Assembly: GCA_030265585.1 (NCBI GenBank)
Contig: JAJDGJ010000003.1
Coordinates: 1 to 58,761 of the forward strand
Length of the DNA: 58,761 nucleotides
DNA from: Erysipelotrichaceae bacterium OttesenSCG-928-M19
GTDB taxonomy: Bacteria; Bacillota_I; Bacilli_A; JAJDGJ01
Direction: 5' to 3'
The notes under the pieces were generated by a model. That model was not told the origin of the DNA, did no database searches, and was given only the letters and a program-made list of their open reading frames with translations. Positions 8,960 to 17,878 of the stretch are shown piece by piece. The position numbers and the translations under genes are program-made. The first letter of the stretch is position 1, and every line of letters begins with the position of its first letter.

Positions 8960-9532
8960 TTATCGCTCTGCTATAAAAATAGAAATACAAACCATTGCAA
9001 AAAGTATTAAAGCAATCGTAGATATTTTTATTCTTCTATCATCTGTACAATCTTCAGGATTATCACTATCTATATAAATATCATATTTATTACCTTCTTT
9101 ATAATACTTATTTATTTTTCTTTTACTATAAGTTGTATTAACAAGACTAGTATATTTTTCACCTTTATACTCATACTCAAACTTTGGTGTATATAAACTA
9201 GTACCACGAATTGACTGATAATAATATCCTACATATTCAGCAATAATCTTTTGCGTACACTTCATTGCTAAATAAATATCACGTAGTCCTATTCCTAAAC
9301 AGAGAAGACCTACTGCTAAAAAAGTACCTGCATTGATTAGTAAAGATTCTCCAGTTAGATAACCTAAAATAGTGATTATTCCAAAGATAAAAAAGAAGAT
9401 AATCAACATTAATAATAATTTTCTTTTATAAACTATTGGTTTCTTGTAATCGTAAGATTGTTTATGATAAGTATAAATAGCTATTATGCCACAAACAAGC
9501 CAAGCCATTCCAATGACTAGTACACCATTCAA
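8960..9532 (-). CDS. DUF3592-like membrane protein
   Basis: 190 residues with an N-terminal hydrophobic segment, a hairpin of two more around residues 39-85, and a final one at about 168-186. Between the last two lies a soluble stretch with PKFEYEYKGEKY and IYIDSDNPEDC, the pattern (Y-x-G-x-x-Y then I-Y-x-x-x-x-P) of DUF3592-type domains. Function is unknown. The start is a TTG supported by a GGAGG site seven bases upstream, since no ATG in frame is well placed. A TATAAT-like box within the 42-base gap to copA suggests its own promoter, and pyk may be read from it. Confidence 0.65.
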   Translation of the reverse strand: MNGVLVIGMAWLVCGIIAIYTYHKQSYDYKKPIVYKRKLLLMLIIFFFIFGIITILGYLTGESLLINAGTFLAVGLLCLGIGLRDIYLAMKCTQKIIAEYVGYYYQSIRGTSLYTPKFEYEYKGEKYTSLVNTTYSKRKINKYYKEGNKYDIYIDSDNPEDCTDDRRIKISTIALILFAMVCISIFIAER

Positions 9533-9574
9533 GCAAATTCCTCCATATTTTTTGTTTTTAATATTATAACATAT

Positions 9575-11995
9575 TTATAGCTTGATGTTTCTTAATCTTA
9601 AAGCATTTAATAAAACAGATATTGAACTAAAACTCATTGCCGCTGCAGCAATAGTTGGATTTAATAGAGGTCCACCAAAAATATGTAACAGTCCCATGGC
9701 AATTGGTATTCCTAAAACGTTATAACAAAAAGCCCAAAATAAGTTTTGTTTGATATTATTAATCGTTAATTTAGATAAACGTAGAGCTTTAGCAACATCC
9801 CTAAGATCATTTTTTATTAATACAATATCACCTGATTCAATAGCAATATCAGAACCAGAACCAATAGCGAGTCCAACATTGGCTTGTACTAATGCAGGTG
9901 CATCATTAATACCATCACCCACCATAGCGACTATCTTATTTGATTCTTGTAATTTAATAACTTGATTTATTTTATCATTTGGCAATACTTCAGCAACAAC
10001 CTGATCAATTTTTAATTGTTGTGCTATTGCCTGAGCTGTAATTTTATTATCTCCCGTCAACATTACAATATCAATACCTAATTGCTTAAGTTTCTCTATA
10101 GCTTCAATACTATTATCTTTTATTTTATCGGCAACCGCTACTAAGCCTACAACCTTCTTATTTAAAATAATATGCATTACTGTTTTTCCTTGATTTGAAA
10201 GCTTAATAAACTCAGCATCATATTCACTATTTAATGAATAGTCATTTAATAGTTCTTTATTTCCTATCATAACTTCTTGATTATTTACTACTGCTTTAAT
10301 GCCTTTTCCTACAAGATTTTCAAAATTCTCACTATCAAATAAAGATAATTCTCTTTGTTTTGCTTCATTAACAATTGCTTGTGCTAAAGGATGCTCACTA
10401 TTATTTTCAACACTAGCAATTAACTGTAAAATATAATTTTCATCATCGACAATTAAATCTGTTAAAACTGGTTTGCCAATTGTCAGTGTTCCTGTTTTAT
10501 CAAAAATAATTGTATCTATTTTATGAGCTGTTTCTAGAGCTTCTCCTGATTTAATTAAGATACCTTCACTTGCTCCTTTTCCAGTACCTACCATAATTGC
10601 TGTTGGTGTTGCCAAACCAAGTGCACAGGGACAAGCAATAATTAAGACTGAAGTCATGATAGTAACAATAAACTTTAAGTCTTCTGTAGAAAATAACGCC
10701 CATCCTAAGCCAGCAATAATTGCTAATATGATAACGATAGGAACAAAATAACCACTTATAATATCCGCAAGCTTAGCGATTGGTGCCTTAGTGGCCTGTG
10801 CATTTTCAACAAGCTTAACAATTTGAGCTAAAGTAGTATCTTGCCTAACTCTAGTAGCACGATACTTAAAATAACCATTTTTATTAATACTTGCACCAAT
10901 TACTTCATCACCTATTCCTTTAGTTACTGGCATACTTTCACCACTAATCATCGCCTCATCAACACTGCTTTCACCTTCAGTAATAAGACCATCAACTGGA
11001 ATTTTAAAACCTGGTTTGACAATGATAATATCACCGATATTGACATCATCAATATCTTTTTCAATTTCTTGATTACCTTCAAAGACTAAGGCTTTCTTAG
11101 GTGCTAAATCAATTAGTTTTTTTATAGCTTCACTTGTTTTACCTTTAGCTTTAGCTTCAAAGTATTTACCTAATAAAATTAGCGTTATGATTGTTGCAGC
11201 AGATTCATAATATAATTGCATAGCTGCACTACTATCCCCTAACGCAATTGTAATTGTTAAATAAAAACTATATAAAAAAGCGACACTAGTTCCTAAAGCA
11301 ACTAAGCTATCCATATTTGGGTAACCTTTAAAAAGGCTTTTAAACCCATTTATATAAAATTGACGGCCAGTAATCATCACAATTATTGTTAATAATAATT
11401 GAAATAAGGCAAAATTAAGAGGATTAGACATAGGATCAATAATTTGAGGTAGTGATAAATTAAAAAACATGTGTCCCATCGAAACAATTAAAAGAGGAAT
11501 TGTGACTATTAAAGCAACAATTAATTTCCTTTTTAAACTAACTGCTTGTTCTTGTTGATAGTCTCTTTTCTCTTGTTTAATTTCAACAAGTTTATAACCT
11601 GCTTCACTAATTGCCTTTTTTAAACTTGAAACATTAACTAGATTATTATCATACTCTATCTTTACTTTATTACTTGCTAGATTAACTTGTGCTAACTTTA
11701 CACCAGTTAATCCATTTAAGACGCGCTCAACATTACTAGCACAACTAGCACAATGCATTCCTTCAACTAGAAACACTTGTTCAATAAAATTATCAATAAC
11801 ACCATAACCTAAACCTTCAATTGCTTTAACAATATCTTGGCGCTTTATTTTTTCACTATCATACACGACAACTAAGTTATTTAAAATTAAATTAACATTT
11901 GCTTCAAGCACACCATTTAAACTATTTACTTTTTTTTCTATTGCTGATGCACAACTTGCACAACTCATTCCTTCTACTGTTATTTCCACTTGCAT
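9575..11995 (-). CDS. copA: Copper-exporting P1B-type ATPase
   Basis: 806 residues with two N-terminal metal-binding HMA domains (GMSCASC near residue 9 and GMHCASC near 84) and about eight membrane segments. The membrane Cu(I) motif CPC is at 455-457, the phosphorylation site D499 in DKTGTLT, and the SEHPLA nucleotide-domain motif and GDGINDAP hinge are present. The CPC and HMA motifs mark Cu(I) or Ag(I) efflux. It follows an ArsR-family gene after 13 bases, forming an arsR-copA operon. No CopZ chaperone or CsoR/CopY is adjacent. Expression is likely controlled through the palindrome ahead of the regulator gene. Confidence 0.94.
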   Translation of the reverse strand: MQVEITVEGMSCASCASAIEKKVNSLNGVLEANVNLILNNLVVVYDSEKIKRQDIVKAIEGLGYGVIDNFIEQVFLVEGMHCASCASNVERVLNGLTGVKLAQVNLASNKVKIEYDNNLVNVSSLKKAISEAGYKLVEIKQEKRDYQQEQAVSLKRKLIVALIVTIPLLIVSMGHMFFNLSLPQIIDPMSNPLNFALFQLLLTIIVMITGRQFYINGFKSLFKGYPNMDSLVALGTSVAFLYSFYLTITIALGDSSAAMQLYYESAATIITLILLGKYFEAKAKGKTSEAIKKLIDLAPKKALVFEGNQEIEKDIDDVNIGDIIIVKPGFKIPVDGLITEGESSVDEAMISGESMPVTKGIGDEVIGASINKNGYFKYRATRVRQDTTLAQIVKLVENAQATKAPIAKLADIISGYFVPIVIILAIIAGLGWALFSTEDLKFIVTIMTSVLIIACPCALGLATPTAIMVGTGKGASEGILIKSGEALETAHKIDTIIFDKTGTLTIGKPVLTDLIVDDENYILQLIASVENNSEHPLAQAIVNEAKQRELSLFDSENFENLVGKGIKAVVNNQEVMIGNKELLNDYSLNSEYDAEFIKLSNQGKTVMHIILNKKVVGLVAVADKIKDNSIEAIEKLKQLGIDIVMLTGDNKITAQAIAQQLKIDQVVAEVLPNDKINQVIKLQESNKIVAMVGDGINDAPALVQANVGLAIGSGSDIAIESGDIVLIKNDLRDVAKALRLSKLTINNIKQNLFWAFCYNVLGIPIAMGLLHIFGGPLLNPTIAAAAMSFSSISVLLNALRLRNIKL

Positions 11996-12008
11996 AATCT
12001 TATCCTCC

Positions 12009-12362
12009 TTAAATCAATTTACATTCACAAACACCTTTACAACCACATTTTTCAACAGCAAGCATTCTGTTAGTATCTTCAATAAAATTTTCATTTTCTT
12101 TTAACTTTCTTAAATATGTAAATATATCTGCATATTCATTGAGACATTGTTCATTAATACGATAATATCTATTATTTTTATTTTGACGTAATTCAACAAT
12201 TCCAGCTTCCTTTAAAACCTTTAGATTTCGCGAAGTGTTGGCCTGTTTTAATCCTAGACCAATTAAAATATGAGTCATACACAGCTCACGATCAAGTAAT
12301 AATACAACCATTCTTAAGCGATTGTAATCAGCTAAAACTTTAAAAATTGTACTCTCATTCAT
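12009..12362 (-). CDS. ArsR/SmtB-family metal-sensing repressor
   Basis: 117-residue winged-helix repressor with the ArsR order of helices and the recognition segment LKQANTSRNLKVLKEAGIV followed by the wing NKNNRYYRI. C28 occurs in RELCMTHI at the alpha-3 metal-site position, but the usual second cysteine there is missing. A C-terminal tail carries four more cysteines (C106, C108, C112, C114 in KCGCKGVCEC). The gene leads an operon with copA, so copper or a similar soft metal is the likely signal. ATG 12362 has a GGTGAT site; ATG 12374 lacks one. It could respond to Cd, Ag or Zn instead. Confidence 0.88.
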   Translation of the reverse strand: MNESTIFKVLADYNRLRMVVLLLDRELCMTHILIGLGLKQANTSRNLKVLKEAGIVELRQNKNNRYYRINEQCLNEYADIFTYLRKLKENENFIEDTNRMLAVEKCGCKGVCECKLI

Positions 12363-12374
12363 TAGTATCACCAT

Positions 12375-12402
12375 AACTATATTACCATATAGTAATATAG
12401 TT
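12375..12402. promoter_or_regulatory. 28-bp perfect palindrome, probable ArsR operator
   Basis: AACTATATTAC (12375-12385) and GTAATATAGTT (12392-12402) are exact reverse complements around a 6-base centre. It lies just upstream of the arsR start codon on the minus strand, where the promoter must be. Long imperfect palindromes of this kind are typical ArsR/SmtB operators, so autoregulation of arsR-copA is inferred. Confidence 0.75.
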
Positions 12403-12483
12403 GTACAATAGAATACTCTTTATCTTTTAGGACTTTATTTATATAAATCAAATAGTAATTACAACATTTTGAAAGGAGTAATT

Positions 12484-13074
12484 ATGAAAACAAGAAAAAT
12501 TTTAATTTTATTATTACTAATTCTTTTATTAAGCACAGGCAATATTAATGCATTAAATAAATACGATAAAAAGATCTATCCTAAAATTAATTTTAAAAAA
12601 TATAAGAACAGTTCATTTAAAAAATATCCTAAAAAGAAAGGAACAATCTTAGTAACACCTGATAAATACAAAAGGATTCTTCCTATTGGTCATGCGGCAA
12701 TTGTAATTGATAAGAATTATGTTTATGAAGCAACTTCAAAAGGTATAATTAGAGGCATGAACAATTGGCATTATACTAAGAAAAGAGTCTTTGGTTTAAG
12801 AGTTAAAAAACTTAGTGATAAAGCACATAATAAAACAGTTGATAGTTTAAGAAAGCATCTTGGAAAAAAATACAATTTTAATTTTCTAAACACTAAAAGA
12901 AGAGATCGTTTTTATTGTTCACATCTTATTTTTTCAGCGTTTTATGATCGTTATAAAATAAATCTTGATACTAAATTATTTGGCTTAGCTGGTAAAAAGA
13001 ATGGTGCTATTCACCCTCTTGAATTAGTTTTATCGAAAAACACTAAAATTGTTTATCACTATGCTAAAAAGTAA
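12484..13074 (+). CDS. Secreted YiiX-like permuted papain-fold hydrolase
   Basis: 196 residues with a clear signal peptide (MKTRK then a leucine/isoleucine core to about residue 24). The mature part has GHAAIVID (candidate catalytic His, about residue 71) followed by YEATSKG and, later, RDRFYCSHLIFSAFY (candidate catalytic Cys). The His-then-Cys order and the F-x-C-S-x-L/h motif match the YiiX/YebB permuted NlpC/P60-like superfamily of amidohydrolases. Its substrate is unknown; cell-wall peptides or lipids are possible. ATG 12484 follows GAAAGGAGTAATT. Its 3' end overlaps the next lipoprotein gene by 14 bases, which suggests coupled translation. Confidence 0.75.
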   Translation: MKTRKILILLLLILLLSTGNINALNKYDKKIYPKINFKKYKNSSFKKYPKKKGTILVTPDKYKRILPIGHAAIVIDKNYVYEATSKGIIRGMNNWHYTKKRVFGLRVKKLSDKAHNKTVDSLRKHLGKKYNFNFLNTKRRDRFYCSHLIFSAFYDRYKINLDTKLFGLAGKKNGAIHPLELVLSKNTKIVYHYAKK

Positions 13075-14065
13075 AATAGCTATTATCTCATTATTAGTAT
13101 TACTCTTTGGTTGTTCAAACCTACAAGAAAGCAGTAACCAAATAGTCTATAACAATAATATAGTTTTAACTAATTTTGATCAACAAAAAACTACTGTCTT
13201 CTCTTTTAATGACAGTAATACCAAAAGCAATAGTATTGAATTTCCAAAAACAAATGTTATGCAAATTGATGATAATAAGATTAATAGTAACGAGTTTTGT
13301 GCTATATCAAATACTCTTAAAGATAATAAACTAATATGTTTAAATCTAAAAACAACTGAGCAGATTATAGTTTCACAAAAAGATGAACATCCAACTCTTT
13401 TTGAACAAGACAAAGAAACCATCTATTATAGTAGTAACTTTGTTGATAACAATTATCTTGTTGGTTATCAAAAAAGCACAAAAATAAGCAAGCAACAAAA
13501 AATGGATTATTTCTTTAATCGTTTTATAATAGCTAATGATTATATATACGCCTTTGTTAGTGATAAAAAACATCAAGAATATCTTTTGAAAATTAATAAA
13601 GACGATTTAAAAATTAAAGAAAAGATTAAGTTAAAAAACAAAATTAATCTTGCTACTAAACCATTGTTGATAACTAATCAAATAGCTTATGTTTCTTATG
13701 ATAATAATAACCATTATTTTAATGAAATTAATCTTCTGTCTAAACAAATTAACAAGAAAAAATTAACAGCTCAAACATATGGCAAATTATTATATAGTAA
13801 CAATCATTATTATTTACTTAAATCAGATAACTATCTTGAAAAAAATTATTCAAAGCAGTTTGAAATCATCAATCGCACTACCTTAAATATTCAGAATAAA
13901 ACATTTGATTATGAAATAATTGATTTTCATATCAAAGATAAAATACTATATTTTTTAACTGAAGACAAACTGTATTTATATGATATAAACAAGCTTACAG
14001 AGCATCAAATTATTACATATCAAAATAAAAATAATGATACGATCAGTGGTTTACTGATCAAATAA
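13061..14065 (+). CDS. Lipoprotein with probable beta-propeller-like body
   Basis: 334 residues, beginning with a signal peptide and lipobox LLFGC, so it is predicted to be anchored to the outer face of the membrane. The rest shows repeated short strand-turn units (for example YIYAFVSDKKHQ, YSNNHYYLLKSDN and LYFLTEDKLYLYD), which suggests a beta-propeller-like fold, although no family is recognised. ATG 13061 overlaps the end of the upstream hydrolase gene in another frame and there is no strong ribosome site, so translation probably depends on coupling. The two products may work together at the cell surface; this is inference from context only. Confidence 0.7.
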   Translation: MLKSKIAIISLLVLLFGCSNLQESSNQIVYNNNIVLTNFDQQKTTVFSFNDSNTKSNSIEFPKTNVMQIDDNKINSNEFCAISNTLKDNKLICLNLKTTEQIIVSQKDEHPTLFEQDKETIYYSSNFVDNNYLVGYQKSTKISKQQKMDYFFNRFIIANDYIYAFVSDKKHQEYLLKINKDDLKIKEKIKLKNKINLATKPLLITNQIAYVSYDNNNHYFNEINLLSKQINKKKLTAQTYGKLLYSNNHYYLLKSDNYLEKNYSKQFEIINRTTLNIQNKTFDYEIIDFHIKDKILYFLTEDKLYLYDINKLTEHQIITYQNKNNDTISGLLIK

Positions 14066-14097
14066 AAAAGGTGAATATATTAATATTCGCCTTTTCT
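14066..14097. terminator. Bidirectional terminator
   Basis: The stem AAAGGTGAATAT/ATATTCGCCTTT, with one wobble pair and a short loop, is flanked by A-rich and T-rich tracts. It separates the lipoprotein gene from the convergent HAD phosphatase gene. Confidence 0.8.
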
Positions 14098-14098
14098 T

Positions 14099-14890
14099 TT
14101 AAAATAATTGTAATTTTTTTAAGGTTTTATAGACACCCTCATCATTAATATGTTCACATACATAATCAGCTGCTTCTTTAACATCTAAACTTGCATTACC
14201 CATGGCAACACCAAAGCCAACATATTTCAACATATCTAAATCATTTTGTCCATCACCAAAAGCAATAGCATTTTCTGGATCAAGTTTTAAATGAGCTAAT
14301 ACTTTTTTTATACCATTAGCTTTAACTCCATTATTGGGAACAAAATCAAAAACATCGACACTCCAATAAGTCATAACTGAGTGTTTTAAAATTGGTGCAA
14401 AGTATTTCATATTGGCAGTTGTTTCATAACAAACTAAATGATCTACTGATTTATTAAATGTTTCATCAATATCCTTTTCAATAGGACAGCTAAAGCCAAC
14501 AGATTCACAAGATTTTCTTGCAACTTCATTCATTTTAGTAATAATATTAAATCCATATCCAACTAAGCATAGTGCTAAATCTAATTCCTTAGCTTTTGCA
14601 ATAATAGCACTAACATCCTCAGGATGAAGGTAATTTTTATAGACTAATTTATCTTTATGATAGATTGCTTGACCATTGCTTGTCACTAAATAGTCAAAAT
14701 CAATTTCTTTAATAAATTCATTAAGTTGTTCTAGCATTTCAATTGGTCGCCCAGTAGCAACACAAGTTATTATCCCCTGCTTTTTTAACTGTTTTAAAGC
14801 AAAGATTGTCTTATCAGAAATCTTATTATTATAATGACTATATAAAGTACCATCTACATCAAAAAAAGCAATCTTTATTTTATTTTTCAT
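14099..14890 (-). CDS. Cof-type HAD-IIB sugar-phosphatase-like protein
   Basis: 263 residues of the HAD superfamily, Cof/YkrA-like subclass IIB. Motif I is FFDVDGTLY (nucleophile Asp at about residue 10), motif II lies at VTSNG, a TGR follows the first helix, and motif IV is AFGDGQNDLDML near residue 210. It probably dephosphorylates a sugar phosphate or a cofactor such as FMN; family members are promiscuous. ATG 14890 is preferred because GGTGATGGA precedes it, while the ATGs at 14899 and 14902 overlap that site. The gene stands alone, convergent with the lipoprotein gene. Confidence 0.9.
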   Translation of the reverse strand: MKNKIKIAFFDVDGTLYSHYNNKISDKTIFALKQLKKQGIITCVATGRPIEMLEQLNEFIKEIDFDYLVTSNGQAIYHKDKLVYKNYLHPEDVSAIIAKAKELDLALCLVGYGFNIITKMNEVARKSCESVGFSCPIEKDIDETFNKSVDHLVCYETTANMKYFAPILKHSVMTYWSVDVFDFVPNNGVKANGIKKVLAHLKLDPENAIAFGDGQNDLDMLKYVGFGVAMGNASLDVKEAADYVCEHINDEGVYKTLKKLQLF

Positions 14891-15000
14891 TTCCATCACC
14901 ATTTTTATTATATTATAAATTCAAAGAATAGTAAAATGATAACCTAAATTGTAGAATGAATAATGTTTGTTTATTTCTTTCATTGATAGATTTTATATGA

Positions 15001-15006
15001 TATAAT
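15001..15006 (+). promoter_or_regulatory. -10 box of the RNase J gene
   Basis: TATAAT preceded by TGA lies 38 bases upstream of the rnjA start codon. No good -35 sequence is visible at the right distance, so only the -10 is called. Confidence 0.45.
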
Positions 15007-15044
15007 GGTTATGCTATAAACAAAAACTATAGAAAGGAGTAACT

Positions 15045-16715
15045 ATGAAAAAAAATAAAAATGAAACAGCTATTTATTGTCTTGGTGGCTTAGGCGAAGT
15101 TGGAAAAAACTCCTATTGCGTTGAGCACGAAGATACAATCATTTTGATTGATGCTGGTGTTAAATTCGCTGGTGATAATGCATTACCAGGAATCGATTAT
15201 GTGATTCCTGATTATACATATCTCAAAGAAAATAATGATAAACTTAAAGCACTAATAATTACACACGGCCATGAGGATCACATTGGAGGTATTGTTTTTT
15301 TAGCGCAAACATTAAATTTATCAGTTGTTTATGCCTCTGGATTAGCATGCAGTCTCATAAGAAAAAAATTAGACGAGAAAGGCATTAGAAATATTAAATT
15401 AATTGAGTTTGATAGTGAAAGTGAATTAAAATTTGATAAATTAAAAGTCAGTTTCTTTCGTCAAACACATTCAATACCTGATTCATATGGGATGTTGATT
15501 AAAACACCTAATGGTAATATTGTCACAACAGGAGATTATAAATTTGATTTAACACCTGTTGGTGATATGGCGCAAATTCAAAAAATGGCTTTAATTGGAA
15601 AACAAGGTGTTGATTTATTAATGTCTGATAGCACCAATTCTGAAGTTCCTGGTTTTACAATGTCAGAAGCTGAAGTTAGTGATTCAATTAACGATATTTT
15701 CAGAAATACACCATATCGTTTAATAATTGCCACTTTTGCTTCTAATATTTCTCGTGTTCAACAAATTATTGAAGCAGCACAAAGATTTCATCGTAAAATT
15801 ATTGTCTTTGGACGAAGTATGGAAAATACAATTGAAGTAGCACGTAATACTGGTATTATTAAAGCACGTGATGATTTGTTTGTTAAGCCTGCAGCTGGTT
15901 TAAAATTACCAGCTAATCAAATTCTTATTTTGTGTACAGGTTCACAAGGTGAACCACTAGCTGCCCTTAGTAGAATAGCTAATGGTTCTCATAAACATAT
16001 TAAAATCATTCCTAATGATACTGTTGTTTTCTCTAGTTCACCTATTCCAGGTAATGCTTTAAGTGTTAATCATACGATTAATCAATTATCAAAAGCAGGA
16101 GCCAATGTTATTACAAATTCAATCTTAAATAGTATTCATACCTCGGGACATGCTTCTCAAGGGGAACAGAAACTAATGTTACAATTAATGACACCAAAGT
16201 ATTTCTTTCCTATCCATGGTGAATATCGTATGTTAAAAGCTCATGCTAGAACAGCTACAGAGATCGGTATTCCTAAAGAAAACACTTTTATCTTATCTAA
16301 TGGCGATGTCTTAGTGCTAAATAAAGGTAAAATTAGACTAGGTGGTCGTGTTCATAGTGATGATATTTATGTTGATGGTAACGATATTAGTGGCTTATCA
16401 ACTAAAGTTATTCGTGATCGTGTCCACTTAGCTAATAATGGTTTGGTTGCAATTATGGTTGCAATTGATTCAAAAACTAATAAACTACTAGCAAAACCGC
16501 AAATTATTTCACGAGGCTTTGTTTACATGAAAGAAAATGTTGAATTGATTAAAGAAACACAAAAGATTGCTAATGACACTATGATTGCTGTCTTAAAGAA
16601 AAAACCAACTTTCAAAGATATTAAAGAGGCTTTAAAAACTCAAGTTGGTCCCTATCTTTATCAAGAAACACATCGTAATCCAATTATTGTTCCTTTGATT
16701 ATCAACAAAAAATAA
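15045..16715 (+). CDS. rnjA: Ribonuclease J
   Basis: 556 residues, the family's usual size. The metallo-beta-lactamase motif H74-x-H76-x-D78-H79 (THGHEDH), the QTHSIPDS and TGDYKFD motifs, the beta-CASP domain (FASNISRVQQI, FGRSMENT) and the IHTSGHASQGE motif near 370 are all visible, followed by the C-terminal domain. It is a 5'-3' exo- and endoribonuclease central to RNA decay in Firmicutes lacking RNase E. AGAAAGGAG precedes ATG 15045. No rpoY (RNA polymerase epsilon) gene precedes it, unlike in Bacillus. It could be rnjB-like; J1 is the default reading. Confidence 0.95.
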   Translation: MKKNKNETAIYCLGGLGEVGKNSYCVEHEDTIILIDAGVKFAGDNALPGIDYVIPDYTYLKENNDKLKALIITHGHEDHIGGIVFLAQTLNLSVVYASGLACSLIRKKLDEKGIRNIKLIEFDSESELKFDKLKVSFFRQTHSIPDSYGMLIKTPNGNIVTTGDYKFDLTPVGDMAQIQKMALIGKQGVDLLMSDSTNSEVPGFTMSEAEVSDSINDIFRNTPYRLIIATFASNISRVQQIIEAAQRFHRKIIVFGRSMENTIEVARNTGIIKARDDLFVKPAAGLKLPANQILILCTGSQGEPLAALSRIANGSHKHIKIIPNDTVVFSSSPIPGNALSVNHTINQLSKAGANVITNSILNSIHTSGHASQGEQKLMLQLMTPKYFFPIHGEYRMLKAHARTATEIGIPKENTFILSNGDVLVLNKGKIRLGGRVHSDDIYVDGNDISGLSTKVIRDRVHLANNGLVAIMVAIDSKTNKLLAKPQIISRGFVYMKENVELIKETQKIANDTMIAVLKKKPTFKDIKEALKTQVGPYLYQETHRNPIIVPLIINKK

Positions 16716-16728
16716 TTATAGCAAATAT

Positions 16729-16798
16729 AAAAGATTCCATCTTAAACTCACTAGTTGTTTTCAACTTTATAAAGTAGTTTAAAAAGGAATCTTTTTTT
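16729..16798. terminator. Long bidirectional terminator after rnjA
   Basis: The outer stem AAAAGATTCC (16729-16738) pairs with GGAATCTTTT (16785-16794). Inner helices TAAACT/AGTTTA and AGTTG/CAACT fill the 46-base interior, and the T-run overlaps the stop codon of the convergent racemase gene. It serves both convergent genes. Confidence 0.8.
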
Positions 16799-17864
16799 AT
16801 TTAAATATTTTCGTTACATATGGTGATGCCATACTTGTTAACATGGCTGAATAGCAACATCTAAAAGAAATACAATCACCTAAGTTATATGTAGTGGAAC
16901 TCTTAGTAACATCTAGAATCATATGATCAGAGCTACCACCAAGTATCTTAATTTGATCATCTAAAGGCTCAAGTGCCTCAATAATTACATCCTGGCGACC
17001 GATTGCTAAAATAGCACGATCAATAGCACCATAATCAATATACTCATTTTCATTGCCGAAGGCATCCTTACCTTTTTGACCAATTGGTAGTGATGGCTTA
17101 TTTTTTAATTCAACTATCTCTGCAGATAAGATAAACGCATCATCTTCAAAACCATTAATTTTTATATCATTAGTGCTATCTTCACCTAAGAGGATTGCTT
17201 CACCTATACGCAAAAAATTTATTTCAGGATTTAATTGATTATTAAAGAATAACCTTGTTGTACAAGTTGAACCCCCACTAATCATTTCAATTTCATAATA
17301 ACATTCATCTTTTATTTTATGCTTTAAATCAACCAAAATTTGGGTGTTCTCAACACTAGGCATAATACTTCTATAACAACCAACATTAGTACCAATACCG
17401 CTTAATTTAATATTATCTAACTTTAATATCTCTTTGATTGTTGGCAAAACATCAGCTACTAATACACCTTCACGTAAATCACCGACATCAACCATCAAAA
17501 TAATATTATGAATCTTATTTTTTTCTTGTGCCCTTTTATCTAACTCCTTGATAATATCAAGTTCTGATTGTAGACTGTAATCACAATATTCTACTACATC
17601 ATCTAATTCACTTAGTCTTGGAATTCTAATTAAAGTATAGTTTATATTTGGTAAATTTAGTTTCACTTTTTTTATATTATCAATTCTACTATCACCAAAA
17701 TATTTAATACCTGCTTTTTGAACTGCTTTGATAATATCTAGATTAGCAAGGACACCTTTAGTAATAAAAGTAATATTGATTTGTTTATCACTTAACATCT
17801 CTTGTAATTTTATTGCATTATTAATAATTTTGCTCAAGTCTATTTCTAAATATGGACTCTTCAT
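16797..17864 (-). CDS. Alanine/ornithine racemase-family PLP enzyme
   Basis: 355 residues with the alanine-racemase TIM-barrel order. PYLEIDLSKI starts the protein, the PLP lysine is K36 in TFITKGVLA, and ISGGSTCTTRL and GSSDHMILDVT match the subgroup that includes the ornithine racemase of amino-acid-fermenting clostridia. The second catalytic residue of true alanine racemases (C-terminal Tyr) sits in a separate domain that is not clearly present here. It likely racemises or isomerises an amino acid; substrate unknown. It lies 14 bases downstream of a DUF1963 gene, so the two are probably one operon. A role in D-ornithine or D-alanine supply is speculative. Confidence 0.75.
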   Translation of the reverse strand: MKSPYLEIDLSKIINNAIKLQEMLSDKQINITFITKGVLANLDIIKAVQKAGIKYFGDSRIDNIKKVKLNLPNINYTLIRIPRLSELDDVVEYCDYSLQSELDIIKELDKRAQEKNKIHNIILMVDVGDLREGVLVADVLPTIKEILKLDNIKLSGIGTNVGCYRSIMPSVENTQILVDLKHKIKDECYYEIEMISGGSTCTTRLFFNNQLNPEINFLRIGEAILLGEDSTNDIKINGFEDDAFILSAEIVELKNKPSLPIGQKGKDAFGNENEYIDYGAIDRAILAIGRQDVIIEALEPLDDQIKILGGSSDHMILDVTKSSTTYNLGDCISFRCCYSAMLTSMASPYVTKIFK

Positions 17865-17878
17865 AGTTGCCTTCCTTT

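Noticed and set aside
10841-11089. Antisense open frame in copA
   Set aside because: Low-complexity shadow of copA with no ribosome site.
13180-13576. Two minus-strand open frames opposite the lipoprotein gene
   Set aside because: Hydrophobic shadows caused by AT-rich coding; no ribosome sites and the sense gene has a clear lipobox.
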